The notes: a model not told the origin generated them from the sequence alone. A stretch of DNA of 64,000 bases from Closterium sp. Naga37s-1 (GCA_947471745.1 CANJKZ010000010.1:8739501-8803500); one strand, 5' to 3'. Numbered from the stretch's first letter, positions 43,734 to 56,441 are shown. Numbers and translations: made by a program.

Positions 43734-46700
43734 TCACGAGAACGCTTCCAAGTCATCACCATCCCACAACCCCCCCACATCTAACAAGCTTTTCACCCTC
43801 TGTTCTTTCAGATTCAATGCGTCTTTTTCCTCTTGCGCCTGGTCTCGCAACTGATCTTGCAGCGTCGCAATCTCTTCCTCCAACCTCCCTATCTCTTCAT
43901 CCAGAGGCAAATCGCTGCCAGACCCCTGCCCTGCCTGAACTAGGCTGGGGTTCACAACTCCAAGAGCTGTAGCAAGCTGCTCATAACATGGCTGCTGCAT
44001 CAGTTGGTGAATCTCTTCCAGGCTCTGTTGCGGTGGCGGCTGCTGCTGCTGCTGCTGCTGCTGCATCAGCTGCTGCTCCTGTGACTGAGCAGGTGCTGCT
44101 GTTGCTGGTGGCAATGCTACTGCTGGCAATGGCGATTTTGCAGAAATTGGAGCATGGGGAGCAGGCAGAGGAGCAAATGCACCTCTGAGATTATAAGCAT
44201 CAAATGCTGCTACCTGAGGAGCTGCCTGCATTGCAGGAATTGAAACACATGGCAGAGAAAACAACAGACTAAGCAACTTCTGCTGGTGCTGCGGCTGCTG
44301 CTGCTGCTGCTGCTGTTGCTGCTGCAGTTGTTGCAGTTGCTGCCGCTGTTGCAGCTGCTGCCGCTGTTGCAGTTGCTGCTGCTGTTGCAGTTGCTGTTGC
44401 TGTTGCTGTTGCAGCTGCTGTTGCTGTTGCAGTCGCTGCTGCTGCTGCTCCCACGTTCCCTGCCTCTGTTCCAGCCTGTGTGGTCGCAGCCATGCCTGCG
44501 GTTGGGAAACCCTCGGATCATGCAACTTCAAAGCACGAGGCGGAAAAGCATGAGACGGAGAGCCATGCGGCTGAAGAGCCTGCCACATGGGAGCCCCTTG
44601 GGGCAGAGGAGGAGCACCCTCGGACAGCGGTTGAGATACAGGAGGCTGCCGGGCAGGGAGCTGAGGTAGAGGAAGTTGTGGCAGAGGAGGCTGAGACAGA
44701 GGAGGGTGGGACAGAGGGGGGTGAGACAGAGGAGGCTGAAGCAGAGGAGGCAGATGAGGGAGCATGGCAGAAAGGTGAGAAGAAGGGAACTGGGGCTCAG
44801 ACGGATGTGCGAAACCAGGAAATTGAGGCAAGGATGAAGAGGCAGAGCCAACTACAGGAGCAGGAGGAGGGGCTGTAGCGGCTGTAGCAGCTGCGGAACG
44901 TGTGGGGACTGTGGGGACCGTGGGGGCGGCAGTGGCTGGAACAAACGTTCCCGGAGCATGAGTTTGAAGGAAAAGAGACTCGAGGAATTCCGGTGTAAGG
45001 GCAGAGAGGAAGGGGTTTTCGCATGGTACAGGAACGGATGCTAAAAGGTTGCTGGATTGTTGTTGTCGCTGCGTTTGGGCTGATGGTGCGTGCTGCAAGG
45101 GTGTGTGAGGCAAAGACGATATGGACAGTGGCGCCTGTTCATGGAATCTAAGATCTGGCAGCTCCAGTGGCCGTGGCTGTGTGAACTGCGGAGACAGAGC
45201 ACGGGGCATACAAGCTGAAGGAAGCACGAGAGGCATACTAGCGAATACAGAAGGAGGCAATCCGGCTGCTGCTCTGCTGCCCGTCTCGGTTGAGAATCCC
45301 AAAGCAGGAGTGAGAGTGCGGGGGTGCGGAAGCAGCAGCTCAGCCGGTGCTTGCGCTGGGAGGAGTGCTTGTACTGCTGATGTAGCTCTCGCAGCTGGTG
45401 GGGGGAGGAGTGCTTGTGCTGCTGATGTAGCCCTTGCTGACGGTGTTGCGCGCGGCGCTGGTAGCGTGAACCCCGCAAGTGGTGCTGGTAGCATGAACCC
45501 TGCTAGTCGTGCTGGTAGCAATATATCCGCTGGTGGAGCTGGCAGCACCCTAGTTGATGCCACACTGCCGGATTGCTGCTGTTGCAATCGCTGTTGCTGC
45601 GGCTGTGGCTGTTGCTGCGGCTGCGCCTGTTGCTGCTGCTGATTTTGTTGCTCTTGTTGCCTCTGTTGCTGCTGCCGCTGCTGCTGAAGCGCCTGCTGCA
45701 ATTTCTGTAAGCACTCAATTCGAGCCTGCTGCTGCTGCTGGTGCTGCTGAGATCGCATCTCTGCCGCTGCTCTCTCCCCTGCCTGCAGCACAAGCCGATC
45801 CTCATACTGTTTCTCTGTTGGAAGAAAACGGACAAGAAACATGTCAAGCAAACCAAGAGTAAGCACTATTACACAAAACGCAATCAGTAAATGCCACGGT
45901 GGAATATGACAAATATACCTCAGGTCTAAAACAAACTTTGCAACCTCACACCAGTTTGCATCACCTCGCCTCACCTTCCCTCACCCCCCCTCACATCGCC
46001 TCACCCCGCCTCACCTCGCCTGTGCATGTTCATGTGGCCTCCCAGCGCTCGCGGGGAATCAAACCACTTGCCGCAAAATCGGCAGTGCTTCTGCTTCTGT
46101 TGCATCACCAGCCGCTGCTCCTGCTGCTGCTCCTCTTGTTGCAGCAGCTGCTGCTGTTGAGGGTGCTGCTGCTGCTTTAGCTCCTGTGGCTCCTGTTGAT
46201 ACAGCTGTTGCTGCAACTGCTGCAATTCTTCTTCCTGGTGTTGCTGCTGCTGATACTGCTGCTGCCGCTGCTCCTGCTGCTGCTGATGATGGAGTTGATA
46301 TTGCTGTCGCTGCTGCTCTGGTAACCACTGCACCGCGGGAGAGTCTGACAGCTGTTGCACGCGGAAAAAACTCTCTTGCTCTCGACCGCCACCCCCCACC
46401 ACTCCCATACTGCTTCCCCTTCCTCCCCCTCCTCCTGCTCCTCCTCCTACCCCTCCGCCCTCCCCCGTGTCAGCAGCAGCCTGCTTCAGCTCCGCCTCGC
46501 TCGGGAACACGCGCGGCTGCTTCCTGCGGTTGCCACTCCGACCTCTTCCCCTCAACGTACTCCTCTCCGTTGCCCTCTCCGTACCCTTGTCCATACCCCT
46601 CCCCTGCTTGCCACTTAGCAAAGAACCTCTTATAGAGTCCGAGGCGTTGCCTTCGACTGTCGCTTCCCTTTCACCTTCCCCCTCCTGGAAGCCCCACGCC

Positions 46701-47131
46701 CATCCCCCTCCTCCGCCTTCCTCTCCTACTTCCGCCATACCCTCAGTCTGAAGCAAGTCAACCTCAACATGAGGCTGTAGCTGTGAATCTTCTCGAGCAC
46801 GCCGGCTACCGCTGCTGCTGACACCTCCAGCTGTAGCATTTCCTGCAGAACACTCCAAAGAGGGGTTCGGCGCTAGAGCCGTAGGCGAGAGTGCTTGTAG
46901 CGGGGACAACGACTGTGGTACGGGCGAATATTCAGGTAACGACTCAGTTACGGCACCAAAAGGAGTCTCTCCAAATGTCCAGTCAAAATCAGACGAGGGA
47001 AGAATCAAAGCAGGTACGGTTTCGGAAGGTTCCAAGGCTCCAGAGCGTGCGAATTCGCTGGTGCCTGCTGAGGCAGAGGAGCCAATCACAACAGAAGACG
47101 GTTCAACCGGTGCGCCTGGTGTTCTCTCCAT
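43734..47131 (-). CDS. Single C2H2 zinc-finger protein, paralogue D
   Basis: Two exons, complement(43734..45814) and complement(46015..47131), phase-1 junction, 1065 aa, no internal stop. Exon 1: N-terminal Ser/Pro-rich region, a GSRRARED...QLQPHVEVD block shared with B, the basic GNRRKQPRVFPSEAELKQAA motif, a Gly-rich linker, a Gln tract and the finger CRFCGKWFDSPRALGGHMNMH. Exon 2 opens EKQYEDRLVLQAGERAAAEM, then long Gln/Pro/Ala-rich sequence, ending in a predicted coiled coil (LDEEIGRLEEEIATLQDQL) and LLDVGGLWDGDDLEAFS. No EAR motif. Unlike A, C and E, the finger is in the same exon as the N-terminus. Likely a nuclear DNA-binding protein with a glutamine-rich activation-type region; function inferred only. 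Confidence 0.87.
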
Positions 47132-48591
47132 TGGTCCTCGGTAAAGGAAACGAAGGATCAGACATTAAATTTCACTGAAACACTACTACTCGCTTGCTGC
47201 GCTTCTTAACTGGCCGTTCAGAAGCTTGCGTGTGTGTCAGACAAAGTGCCAAAGTGTCATGACTAGCCACTGGTTCCAATTAAGCCATTTTCCTGGCTGG
47301 CTGCCAACCAAAAAAAGCGTCTGGGTTCGTGGAATTCCTCAACAATCCGCTGGTGGTTTAGAGGGAATCAAACTGAGTTCTCCTCGAGCGCCCTGCAAGA
47401 GCAATATGCAGGTGGCGTCTAGGGTGGTGCCAGTTCTGTTGGCAACGCTGTGGCTGTACTACACTTAGTAAGACGACGCTGCCGCTGTAAGCCTGATAGA
47501 AATCTCGCGCGTCGGAATAACAACAGGTTCGGAGGCAATTCGGCTGAGCATTGCAGGCGGGGTGACGTCGCGGATCTGCGACGAGGCAATGTGGCGACGA
47601 ATTAGATGTCTGAAATCGGGAAGGCGCATGCGAATCTAATCCGGGACGTGACCATTATCACGTGACAGGAAGACGGTCGAAAATGAAATCTCGATTCGTA
47701 GCAGGAATTCAAGGTTTCAAGGCAACGAGATTCGCATGTGGTTCTGCTTCTTTCACGAGCGCACGCCGAAGAGCAGGGCCGTTTGCTTGGCCCGAGCTGC
47801 TGCGAAACGACGCCTTCTTGCGTATGCTTGCAGTGAAAGCGACATGGTGAGGACCCGGCGCGATGTGCGTCGCCCATGCATGGTCACTGTGCTGCGACCT
47901 CGTGATAAAAAATGTGCTTGCTGACGAGATTTTAGAAGCCATGTTGGTTCGGCACCGCTGCCAGCAGGGCACCAAGGGAGCTCCTGAGGCCTCTGGCGTC
48001 CACCAAGGGTCAGCAGTAGAGCGTTCAGGGAGGTGTGACAATAAGGAGGTGACGTGAAACCCTCTAATTTGTTCCAGGAGCGGGAAAGAGCGGCGAGCGT
48101 TGAAGCTACTAAGCAGCCAACAGAAGCGCGCAACACCAGGCAAGCGGGGAGGTATGTTGAGCAGATCTGGAGCTGTGCTTTGCAATGAGGAACGAATTTC
48201 AAAACATCGCACACACCAGCAAGCAGCCATTGAACAACATGCTCGTGGAAATTGGACTTGGAAATTGGACGAGATGTGCCGGTGATCTAGATGGACGAAT
48301 GACGAGAGACGTGTCGTGTCGGGATTCGGGAAGATAGGAGCTATTGTGCTGACGTAGCTTGCATGCAAGTCCCCACAACTTTTGCGTGGGGGTACTTCTA
48401 GAAGGACTCGCTCGCACGGTCGTCCCTACAATTTCGATTAGAATGAAACACCAACTCATCAGTTTTATCTACATACAGGACTGGTAATACCACTACTGGT
48501 AGCTGGAAAGGGCATATAGAAAACAGCCAGCATCTCTTCCAGACAAAGCAACCACCAAAGGACTGTGCCATGGTATGTACAGAAAAGCATC
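47132..48591. other. Intergenic, genes D to E
   Basis: No gene recognised. The interval should contain the gene D promoter (right of 47131) and the 3' end of gene E. Open frames here are short and lack similarity. Confidence 0.4.
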
Positions 48592-50264
48592 TTAGACATC
48601 TCCATCGCTCGCAGGGATCAAGTTCAAATCGATGTCCAGCTTGCGCGATCCACTTGAGCAACCATGCTTGGTACTATCACTACCACTTGCACCCTGATGC
48701 TGCTCAGCTGAAGACCATAATCCCTCAGGCTCATTCCAAAGGGCTCCTCGTATCTCTCCCAAGGACTCGTTCTCCTGCCTCTTCATCCTAGCAAACCCAG
48801 AAATTCCACCCGGTGAGGGGACTTCACACACGCCATTCTCCTGGACTGCTGCAGAACGGCTGGCAGGTTCATGCTGTTGCATAGCATAGTCCTCCAGGTT
48901 TGATGCAGGAGGCACCAGCAAGCGGTCTGGCAGAATGGAGAGCCGATGGTGGAGAAACTGCCTATAGAGTAGCAGCTCCTGTTGAGACGCAACGACTGCC
49001 TGAAAAGATGGCTCCTCGTGCTGCTCATCCTGTATATATATGGCTGGAATGGAGCTCCTTTGCCCTTTTCGGTCAAGAGCATCAGCAGGACATTCAGCCA
49101 TGCCCGAGCTCTCAGGGGAGGTTGATGCTTTCAGCAGCTGACATAAGCTTTCTGCCACCTTCCGAGCATCTGCTTCCACCTTTTTCTTGCGCCTTATCCT
49201 CCGCCTTTCCTCTGCATATTGAGGACAATAATGATCATATGAGAAGCTGTAAATCACAGGCACACACACAGACAGAATTGAAGAACTGAAAGGAGTTGAT
49301 CGGTTGTGCTTGAAGTGGGTTACATGCAAAGCAGTGGCCAGCATACCTCGTCTATGTCTGGACATGTGTCCTCCCAAAGCGTCAGGCTGGGAAAAAATCC
49401 TCCTACACTCCTTGCAATCATAAGCGGGTGGCACGTGAAGCATGCTGGCTGCTGCCTGTAACTTCTGGAGTTCGTCTGCAGGAGATAACCAATTGAGTGA
49501 TGGATCCATGGAACTGAATGGGGTCGGTGTCACATGGATGGGCGAGTTTACGGAGTTAAATGACCCCCCGGGGCTGGATAAAAGCAACGGAAGGTTTCTG
49601 TTGAGCAGACTCCAGTGGCTGGGAGATTGCACAGAAAGATTCCTGCTAAAAGGCTGCAAAGAAGGGCTCCCCTTAAGAAGGTCCAGATAGCTATTTGCCA
49701 GCGCCATAAGGGGGGTGGAAGTCATGGCAGTCATGCTGAGCCCAGGGAGTGGAGATGAGGAGGCGAGAGGTGCAGCTGTCACGGAATTCTGAGAGAGAAG
49801 GGGCAAGGGCGGAGGCAGATGTGCCAAGGTCTGACGAAGCCGTTCTTCAGTGGTGAAAACCTGAGGCGCTTCTGCAGTGAGTATTGTCAGGTAAAAAGCC
49901 ATGAAAAGAAACACATATTGGACAGATCAGACAGATCCGTGCACAGAGATACACGGGAAAAACAGTGCAGACACGTTTAGCACCTACAATGGCTTGAAAG
50001 ACGAGCAAAGCCGCACGGGGTTCGATCATACACACCTGACGGCCGAGCGAGTATTTCAGCCACTGCCAAAAGAGCAGCAGGAGTCGCATCGTCACCGCAA
50101 GCAGCAGCCGCCTTGACCTCCCTCTCACTCGGCAATGAATCTCCGCGCGTTCTTTTCCGCTTTCGATTCGCGCGCTTCCGATTTAGCGCTCCCAAACCGT
50201 CTACGAACAGGGAACCGCTTTTTCGTGCCGCCGTGGGTCGTGAAGCTTGTTGAAAATCCGCCAT
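48592..50264 (-). CDS. Single C2H2 zinc-finger protein with EAR motif, paralogue E
   Basis: Three exons, complement(48592..49211, 49347..49871, 50036..50264), 457 aa, phases consistent. The ATG at 50264 (MADFQQASRP) is the first AUG in good register. Exon 1 carries the basic NRKRANRKRKRTRGDSLPSE and REVKAA motif; exon 2 has two short copies of the repeat expanded in A (FSRNLSVQSPSH) and the finger CKECRRIFSQPDALGGHMSRH; exon 3 opens EERRRIRRKKKVEADARK and ends KLDIDLNLIPASDGDV, an EAR motif. The intron 49212-49346 is 135 nt, a multiple of three and open, so a retained-intron isoform would stay in frame. It is the closest paralogue of A and the most compact, complete member of the cluster. Confidence 0.88.
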
Positions 50265-52099
50265 CCGTACTGGATCAAGATGTTGTTTGTAGCTCGCACT
50301 TGCAATTCCGTGCTCCACGAGGTAAACTCTTGGTAGAAGAAGTCTATAGAGCTCCGCAAACAGCAATCGCCCTTCCTACCCTCTCGTCCATCGCAGCCAG
50401 AAAAGGTGGAATCTGCTGTCTTACGGTGCTGTAAAACTCTTTCAAATATATATGCTCTAATAAAAAAATCTGTCCCTGCTGCCAGCACATCGTACAGAGC
50501 AGTCGCACAGCAGCTCAACCAGCCTGTTGGAAGAGCGGAAATAATCAGCAGTCTGGCCGTGGAGAATGGAGCGAGAGACGGCATCGCACGCGGTTGATTG
50601 AAGTGCTGAGTGGATGGCTATCCGTGCAACTCACGCGGCCATCCAGTCCAACACAGACTCGGAAGGCGGCGGCGACTGCATGTGACAACCGACTGCGTTA
50701 GTTCGCTCGCGAAACACCAGACGAGCGTGCAACCATTCGTAGCATAAGGACGAGAGCGTCGTCTGGAAATCTGCGTGTCAAGTGACACGTGGTCTTCTTA
50801 GAAGAGCCCTCTCTTCAGGTTCAGTAAGGTAGTAACTCCATCGTCGGATGAAACTCAAAGGTTCATACGCCCGGACTACAGTAAAAACGTAGACAATACG
50901 TCGAAAATACTACTGCGGATAATCCAACGTAGGAGAGAGTCGCTCTTGTTCTTTACTTGACCCTACGGTGACTCGAGTGAGAAGGGTCGGTGAGGGAATC
51001 AGACATCGAGAGTTGCACGGGGAGATAATGACTCAGCCCTGACATACGTCCAAACTCATCGATGCACGACGTGTCGCACCTGCTGATCCGCATGCCAACG
51101 AGGGGAATCCTGGTGACACGGAGACTGTAGGATCTGGATCCATGGCGAGTAAGAAAAGCGCAGCGGCACACGTGGAAGTAGGCATGTGATGAGAGCCAAA
51201 TGGTGAACATCACGAGGAGACTAAGGGCGGGTCCAACTCATCACAGCTCAGGTCAATATTAGCCTCTGTAACCTTTTTCTGTAGGGTAACCGCGTCAAAT
51301 CATGAGACTAGCCGGGATGACGCGCTCGGTTTTCCGCCATGCAAAACGAGTTTCGTGCCACAACACATTTCAAACTCGAAAATTTTCCGAAAATATTAGG
51401 GAACTGGTAAGCAAGAGCAAATCAAACTTTCTCACACACACATCCCAGTAACAGAGTGTATTCGTGATTGCGAACTGTATTAGTTTCGTCAGACGGTAAC
51501 CTGTCTCGCAGCAGTTCCAGTTCCTAGAGTGTCTTCCCACAAAAACCCCTGACGAAGTCTGCCGATTGCACGCATGATTTTTTACCCATCAACTTCTGTT
51601 CATACGGGAGGGATGTTGTGTCTGTGTTGATGGTACACCAGTTCGTTTGAGCAGGTGCTGTGCCCGCCTGGGGTCAACATGACGCTGCACGTGTGTAGGT
51701 TCGAATTGGGTGTTTGTTATCCGGACAGTCAACATTTTGTTACAGGGGTGTTATTCCCCGAAACGAAACGAGTTGGACCCGCCCTAATGCAGCACTAGAA
51801 ATTGGATTGCTCTGCTGTGGAGGTGCTCCCGTACTTCATGGAACAACGTCGTGAAATCATAAACCCAGAAGGAAATATTGTACACTCCTAGTGTTACTTT
51901 CATCATCATAATATATCCACCTACATAAGGACAGGCAGGCCACTACATAGAACATAAAGCACATGAAGGAGCTGTCACAGTTATAGTTGTCCATTGAGGT
52001 GGTCCAGCCTGAACTCTTCTGTGGTTGCATGAATGAACTCACACACACCTTGGAATGCCTTCAAATGGTTTATATCTTATTAGAACCTCTTTTCCAATA
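50265..52099. other. Intergenic, gene E promoter side and EXO70 3' side
   Basis: No coding sequence recognised. On the minus strand a gcatatatattt sequence near 50445-50458, about 185 bp upstream of the gene E ATG, could be a TATA box. The rest shows nothing identifiable. Confidence 0.35.
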
Positions 52100-54789
52100 T
52101 CACGTGCCTGCAAGGTGCTCAGAGTGCCCTTGAAAAAGTTCACCAATCATGCTCTCTACTTCTTCCAGGCTGTACTTTTTATGCTTGACCAGAAAGTCCT
52201 TGGAACCAGGGAATTGACGACCTTGATGATCCAATTTGGACCTGCACACATGACCAGGTAAAGTTGATATTCAACCAAAATTGAAAGACCAGGAGCTTAG
52301 ACAGCAGACTTCAATGGAAACAACTGACAGGATCCAGAATCCAGACCTCGCATGGAAGAGAAACGACCGATAAGCTGGGACAACCAGTTCTCCAACAAGA
52401 AGCTGGGCTGATGTGCGAAGCTCTGCATCAGGAATAGCCCAAAGACGCTGCTTTGCAATAAGCTCCTCAAATGTGGTGTTGAACAACTTGAGTCTGCAAT
52501 GACAACCTTCATGGTGTAAGAATACAAGGAGCTACCCAGATGTATCCAGTAAACGTAATGTGCCATACCTCTCTTTTATAGTGCCTTTGCTGAGCGACTG
52601 CACGTCTGCTTGCACTGCTCCAGCTGCTTCTCCACTGAGAGATAATAGGCTGAACACCTGCACTTCGTTAATGATCAATATGCAATCACAGCAGTTTAAG
52701 AGCACCTTCAATTACCTTGCCCCAAGCAGCACGTCTGTAGGCTGAAGCCGCCTGCTGAACATATATCTTTTGTTGTTGAGCCCATACCTCCCCAAGAACT
52801 TCCTTAAGCTCGCACCTGGATGCCAAACGCAGTTGGCAGTTTAGACATTTCTTACTTAACAAAAGAACAATACCAATTTTAACAGAAAAATTCCCACAAA
52901 GACCCACCTCTGGATTTGGTGCACAATGTGATGAACATTATTCATCATAAAAACGCATCCCAAGCTGGGATCCTTGTACTGTTTAGATTTCTTATCCAAG
53001 TTCTTCAGCAACATCTCAAGTATCGAGTGGGTAAGCTGTGAAAACGAACCAGGTCCTCTCTCCACTTCCAAAGACATCCGCTCTAAAACTGAAGAGCGCC
53101 TGCAGTTGAACAAACGTTGATTACATGCAAAACTCTTAAAATGGTTGGTAAAAACGGCTGGCCTGTTGACGACTTACTCGTGACAGCACTTCAGGTAGTT
53201 AATTACGTAGCTGGTTAGAGGGTGAACTGTGCCATTCAGAAGCTGCTTGCTGTCATCATTATCAATCGCTGCTTCGAGCTGATGAATGGTTTGAACAGTC
53301 ACCAGGCATAACTTCTCCTTAAGCGAAGAAACTCGCTTTACAATGTCATCCCATTTCTCCAGTGTGACCTTAAGTATTTGTGTACCAGCTTAGATTCCTC
53401 ATAAAAGCAAAATACAATAAAGTTGGGCAAGGTCTCTCACCTGTGTCAAAAGTTCTTCTGCGGCCTCATACATGTCAAGAGTCGCAAACAACTTTTCAGG
53501 TGACTTGAGAACACTGGTGAAGGTAACCCCAGTGTCAACAAGAATCTTCATGATGTAAGTCAAAGCCCCAGTCTTAGCCCTCGCCCCCAAGACATCCATG
53601 CCTTTGAATATTCTCATTGCTAAGAGGCCCTCAGTGCTCATCACTGTGCTTGTCTGTCACGCATATAAAGGAAGTCAAGCATAAAACTAAGAAAAATCAC
53701 GATGTTAAGGTGCTGCTGATACTGACCAACACAGCTGACATGTGCATCCAAGTCTGAAGTTTCCCTTCCATGTCCTTCCACTTCAAAGAAGTAGGATCAA
53801 CTATTTTCAATGACTTCCAGTCAATCTGAGAACGTTGTAGGAACTCTTCAACACACGTTCTCCTCACATCCCTGCTCGTAACCTCTGTGAGTCCCACAGT
53901 CCAATATGCTTCTGGCATACTTATCACAGAAACACAGTATTGGACTTACACATAGATCTTGACGCAGTCTTCCGCAAAGCCCAGCTTCACTAGTGCTTGC
54001 ACCAAACCAACAAGGCGAGAGACAAGAGCCGAACTCCCGTCGATTCCCCTTACGTCGTCGGAAATGTCAATATCGTTCCTGCTAAAGCAACCAAGGTGGG
54101 TAATCCACACATCCAGGCAACCCAGATGCTGGTCGACGAGGAGAGGAAGTAACGAAAATTGGATAACGCCAGTGCCGGGGGAACAGCATGTCGACGGAAA
54201 GAGTGACCTACAGTTCTAGAAGTTCCTTTCTGAGAGCATCTTTCATGTTCCGTATTCCTTCTTGAATGAGCTTCTTCGCGCAGAACAGCGCATGCGAAGC
54301 ATCTTCTTGTTCTGCGTGTCGCTCGAAGAATGCGATAATGCCAGCCAATCGGTCTAAAGCTTGCCTGTACTTAATTAAATCTCTTGAACCGCCATCCTCA
54401 ATTATTCTCGCGACCTGGTTGAAGAGGCATACATAAGAGTTGGTCGGGAACACCAGAAGCTGTGCCCAACTTACCTCTCGAAACTTCTCGTATTGCTCGA
54501 TCATGAAGGTTGCTGCGTCAAGCGCCTTGGTCACGTTACTGTGAATGATTTGGTGATGTCTTGTGGATGCCTGCACGAAGACCGCGTTAGCAACCACAGA
54601 CATTCATAAGCACGTACAAATTCGTCAACACTCCACCTGCACTGGTCTAATTCCACGCTCCAACTCCGATAGCCGCTCGTCGAATGAGTCTAAGGTAAAT
54701 ATCATGTTGTCCGTCACGTCCTGGGAGTTTGCAAGGGCTGCTCTCAGTGCAGCTGCGTGAGCCACCAGACCTTTCTCGGGAGCGGCCAT
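52100..54789 (-). CDS. EXO70: EXO70, exocyst complex subunit
   Basis: Twelve exons join into a single 599-aa frame: complement(52100..52241, 52347..52493, 52569..52657, 52716..52815, 52908..53099, 53178..53368, 53441..53643, 53727..53881, 53950..54078, 54212..54414, 54475..54570, 54637..54789), total 1800 nt, all GT-AG and phase-consistent. Length fits the family (about 600-650 aa). Landmarks: N-terminal helix LDSFDERLSELERGIRPVQ, LDRLAGIIAFFERH, EALE-like WKDMEGKLQTW, SPEKLFATLDMYEA, GTVHPLTSYVINYL, YKDPSLGCVFMMNNVHHIV, LWAIPDAELR, VVPAYRSF, and the C-terminal KHKKYSLEEVESMIGELFQG. Exocyst EXO70 binds membrane phosphoinositides and tethers secretory vesicles at the plasma membrane. Which plant EXO70 clade it belongs to was not determined. 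It is divergent from the small gene at 55455. Confidence 0.93.
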
Positions 54790-55454
54790 GACAACAGCAG
54801 GAGCGTAGTAGGTGTGAAATGGTGACTAGTGCTGAAACTAGTTATGAACTCTCAGAAGAAACCAGGGTTGCTGTTGAAAGGTTGGGTGGGAAGCAGTCGC
54901 GTTGGCAAGTGCCCGCTTCACCTGTGCTGAATCAATCTGCTGGGTTGGGTTGGGTTAGGTGGGTTGGGGTGTTGGGGAAAACAAAAATGTTTCTATGGCT
55001 CCCCTCTGTTTTGCAGCAACCCTCTATTGTACACACCACAAGCAGAGTGGTCGCTGGAAAAGCACGTAGTTTTGCCACCGCATGAAAAATATTTTGTTTC
55101 TTCAAATACACACTTTGTTGCCCGCCACCAACCCACCATCCCTTTCTTCACAACGGCACAGCCCCCTCCCTTTGAACCTCTGGTTCTGGAAGCATTCCAG
55201 TATTTCTGGAAGCATTCCAGTATTTCTGGAAGCTTTCTCCGTCACCTCCACTTCATCCGTCGCAGCTCCGTGGGTCTCATAGCTGCGACCTCATTTCTGT
55301 TTCCACAATACGCACGGTCGCTAGCTTCACAGAAGTATATTACGCAAACTTTGATTGCGCTTGGTGTCAGCAAAGGCTAGAGCGTTTTGCGTGCCTAGAT
55401 TGTTCAATACCAGCGTAGCGTGTTGGTCACGTCAATATTAGTCCACATCCAATC
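54790..55454. promoter_or_regulatory. Putative bidirectional promoter, EXO70 / small gene
   Basis: 665 bp separates the two divergent ATGs, so both promoters must lie here or overlap. It includes a G/T-rich (GGGTT)n-like stretch near 54940-54978 and a short direct repeat, gaagcattccagtatttctg, at about 55189-55228. No clear TATA box. Confidence 0.5.
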
Positions 55455-56062
55455 ATGGTGGCGGGAGGCCCGTGGCTGCAGCGTGTGATCCAGTACGTCG
55501 CAAACGAGCTGATCGTCGATCGATTAGCGAACAGCCCTACCTTTCAACGGTTTGCTGTCCGATCCAACAAGAAGCTGCAGGAGCTAGCACAGAAGGGTAG
55601 GTCGCAGATCCGTCAGCATTCTTAATCTTTCATCCAGGTTGAAGATTTCTGGGGGGAAGTTTCTCATGTGGCTTTTGCGTTGTCGATCATCGTGTTCGCG
55701 TTTCAGGTGTGGCGCAGCGGCAGTCGTTGATGGAGCAGGTCAAAGAATTCAGTGAACAGGTACCTACCAGCAGCCTTTGGCACAGCGTTTCTATTCCATC
55801 TCTCTCTCTCCCTCCCTCCCTCCCTCCCTCCCTCCGTCCCTCCTCCCTCCTTATCTTCCACTCCCTCCATCCCTTCAACCCTTCCTCCCATCCTCCCATC
55901 GTCCGTTCCCCTACTTATTTTCCCTCACCCATGTCTGCCTGTTTGCTGTGAATTCCCGCCACGACCTCCTGACAGCCCCCCTCCCCCGCCGCCCCTCACC
56001 CCTTGTTGCTGGTGCTGTCTCAGCTCAAGCAAGGAGCAGCAGGCTCAGGCGGCAGAAGTTGA
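55455..56062 (+). CDS. Small conserved-looking protein, 77 aa, unknown function
   Basis: Three exons (55455-55596, 55707-55759, 56024-56062), phases 1 and 0, GT-AG, stop TGA. The protein has an N-terminal hydrophobic/amphipathic part (WLQRVIQYVANELIVDRL), a central NSPTFQRFAVRSNKKL segment, a predicted helix (QRQSLMEQVKEFSEQ) and a short Gly-rich tail. Consistent splice phases over three tiny exons and codon-level coherence argue that it is real. I do not recognise the family; the AN-F-x-RFA-x-R style motif is reminiscent of small plant membrane-associated proteins, but that is weak. A CTCC-rich microsatellite fills its second intron. Confidence 0.65.
55800..55920 (+). repeat. CTCC-rich microsatellite
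   Basis: (ctcc)n-type tract in the second intron of the 77-aa protein gene. It keeps several frames open by composition alone. Confidence 0.8.
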
Positions 56063-56441
56063 TTCTCCTTGCAAAATGTTTTGAGTTGTGGTGGTTTATT
56101 GTAACACGCATACATGTACAGTGTCGGTCTGTCAGTGAAATATAAGCGTCAACTAGGACAGATGGACTTCTGTGAAGCTTGCAAATCCATAAACAAGAAA
56201 TAGAGAAAAAAAAGGGGTTTGACTAAAAAAAAAAGGGTAACAGAGAGACTAACCCAATATTTCCACTCTGTTCATAATCTTACCGTACCTCAGATTGCAT
56301 TCTACTGATCAGCTCATGTGATGCCACAGCAGCACAGGATCATCCTTGTCCCCCAACCTTCCCCACTTATCCCCTCTCCCCCTCCCTGAAATCACTACCC
56401 TGAAACCCCCCATATGAGCCACCACTTTCCAGGGCTCCACC
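56063..56441. other. 3' UTRs of converging genes
   Basis: Lies between the TGA of the small gene and the TGA of the ALP1-like gene. Contains A-rich tracts (56202-56238); no other feature. Confidence 0.4.

Noticed and set aside
54938..54978. Internal telomere-like repeat
   Set aside because: GGGTT units are few and irregular and do not match the plant TTTAGGG repeat.
55800..55920. Serine/proline-rich protein encoded by the CTCC tract
   Set aside because: Microsatellite within an intron; open frames arise from composition.
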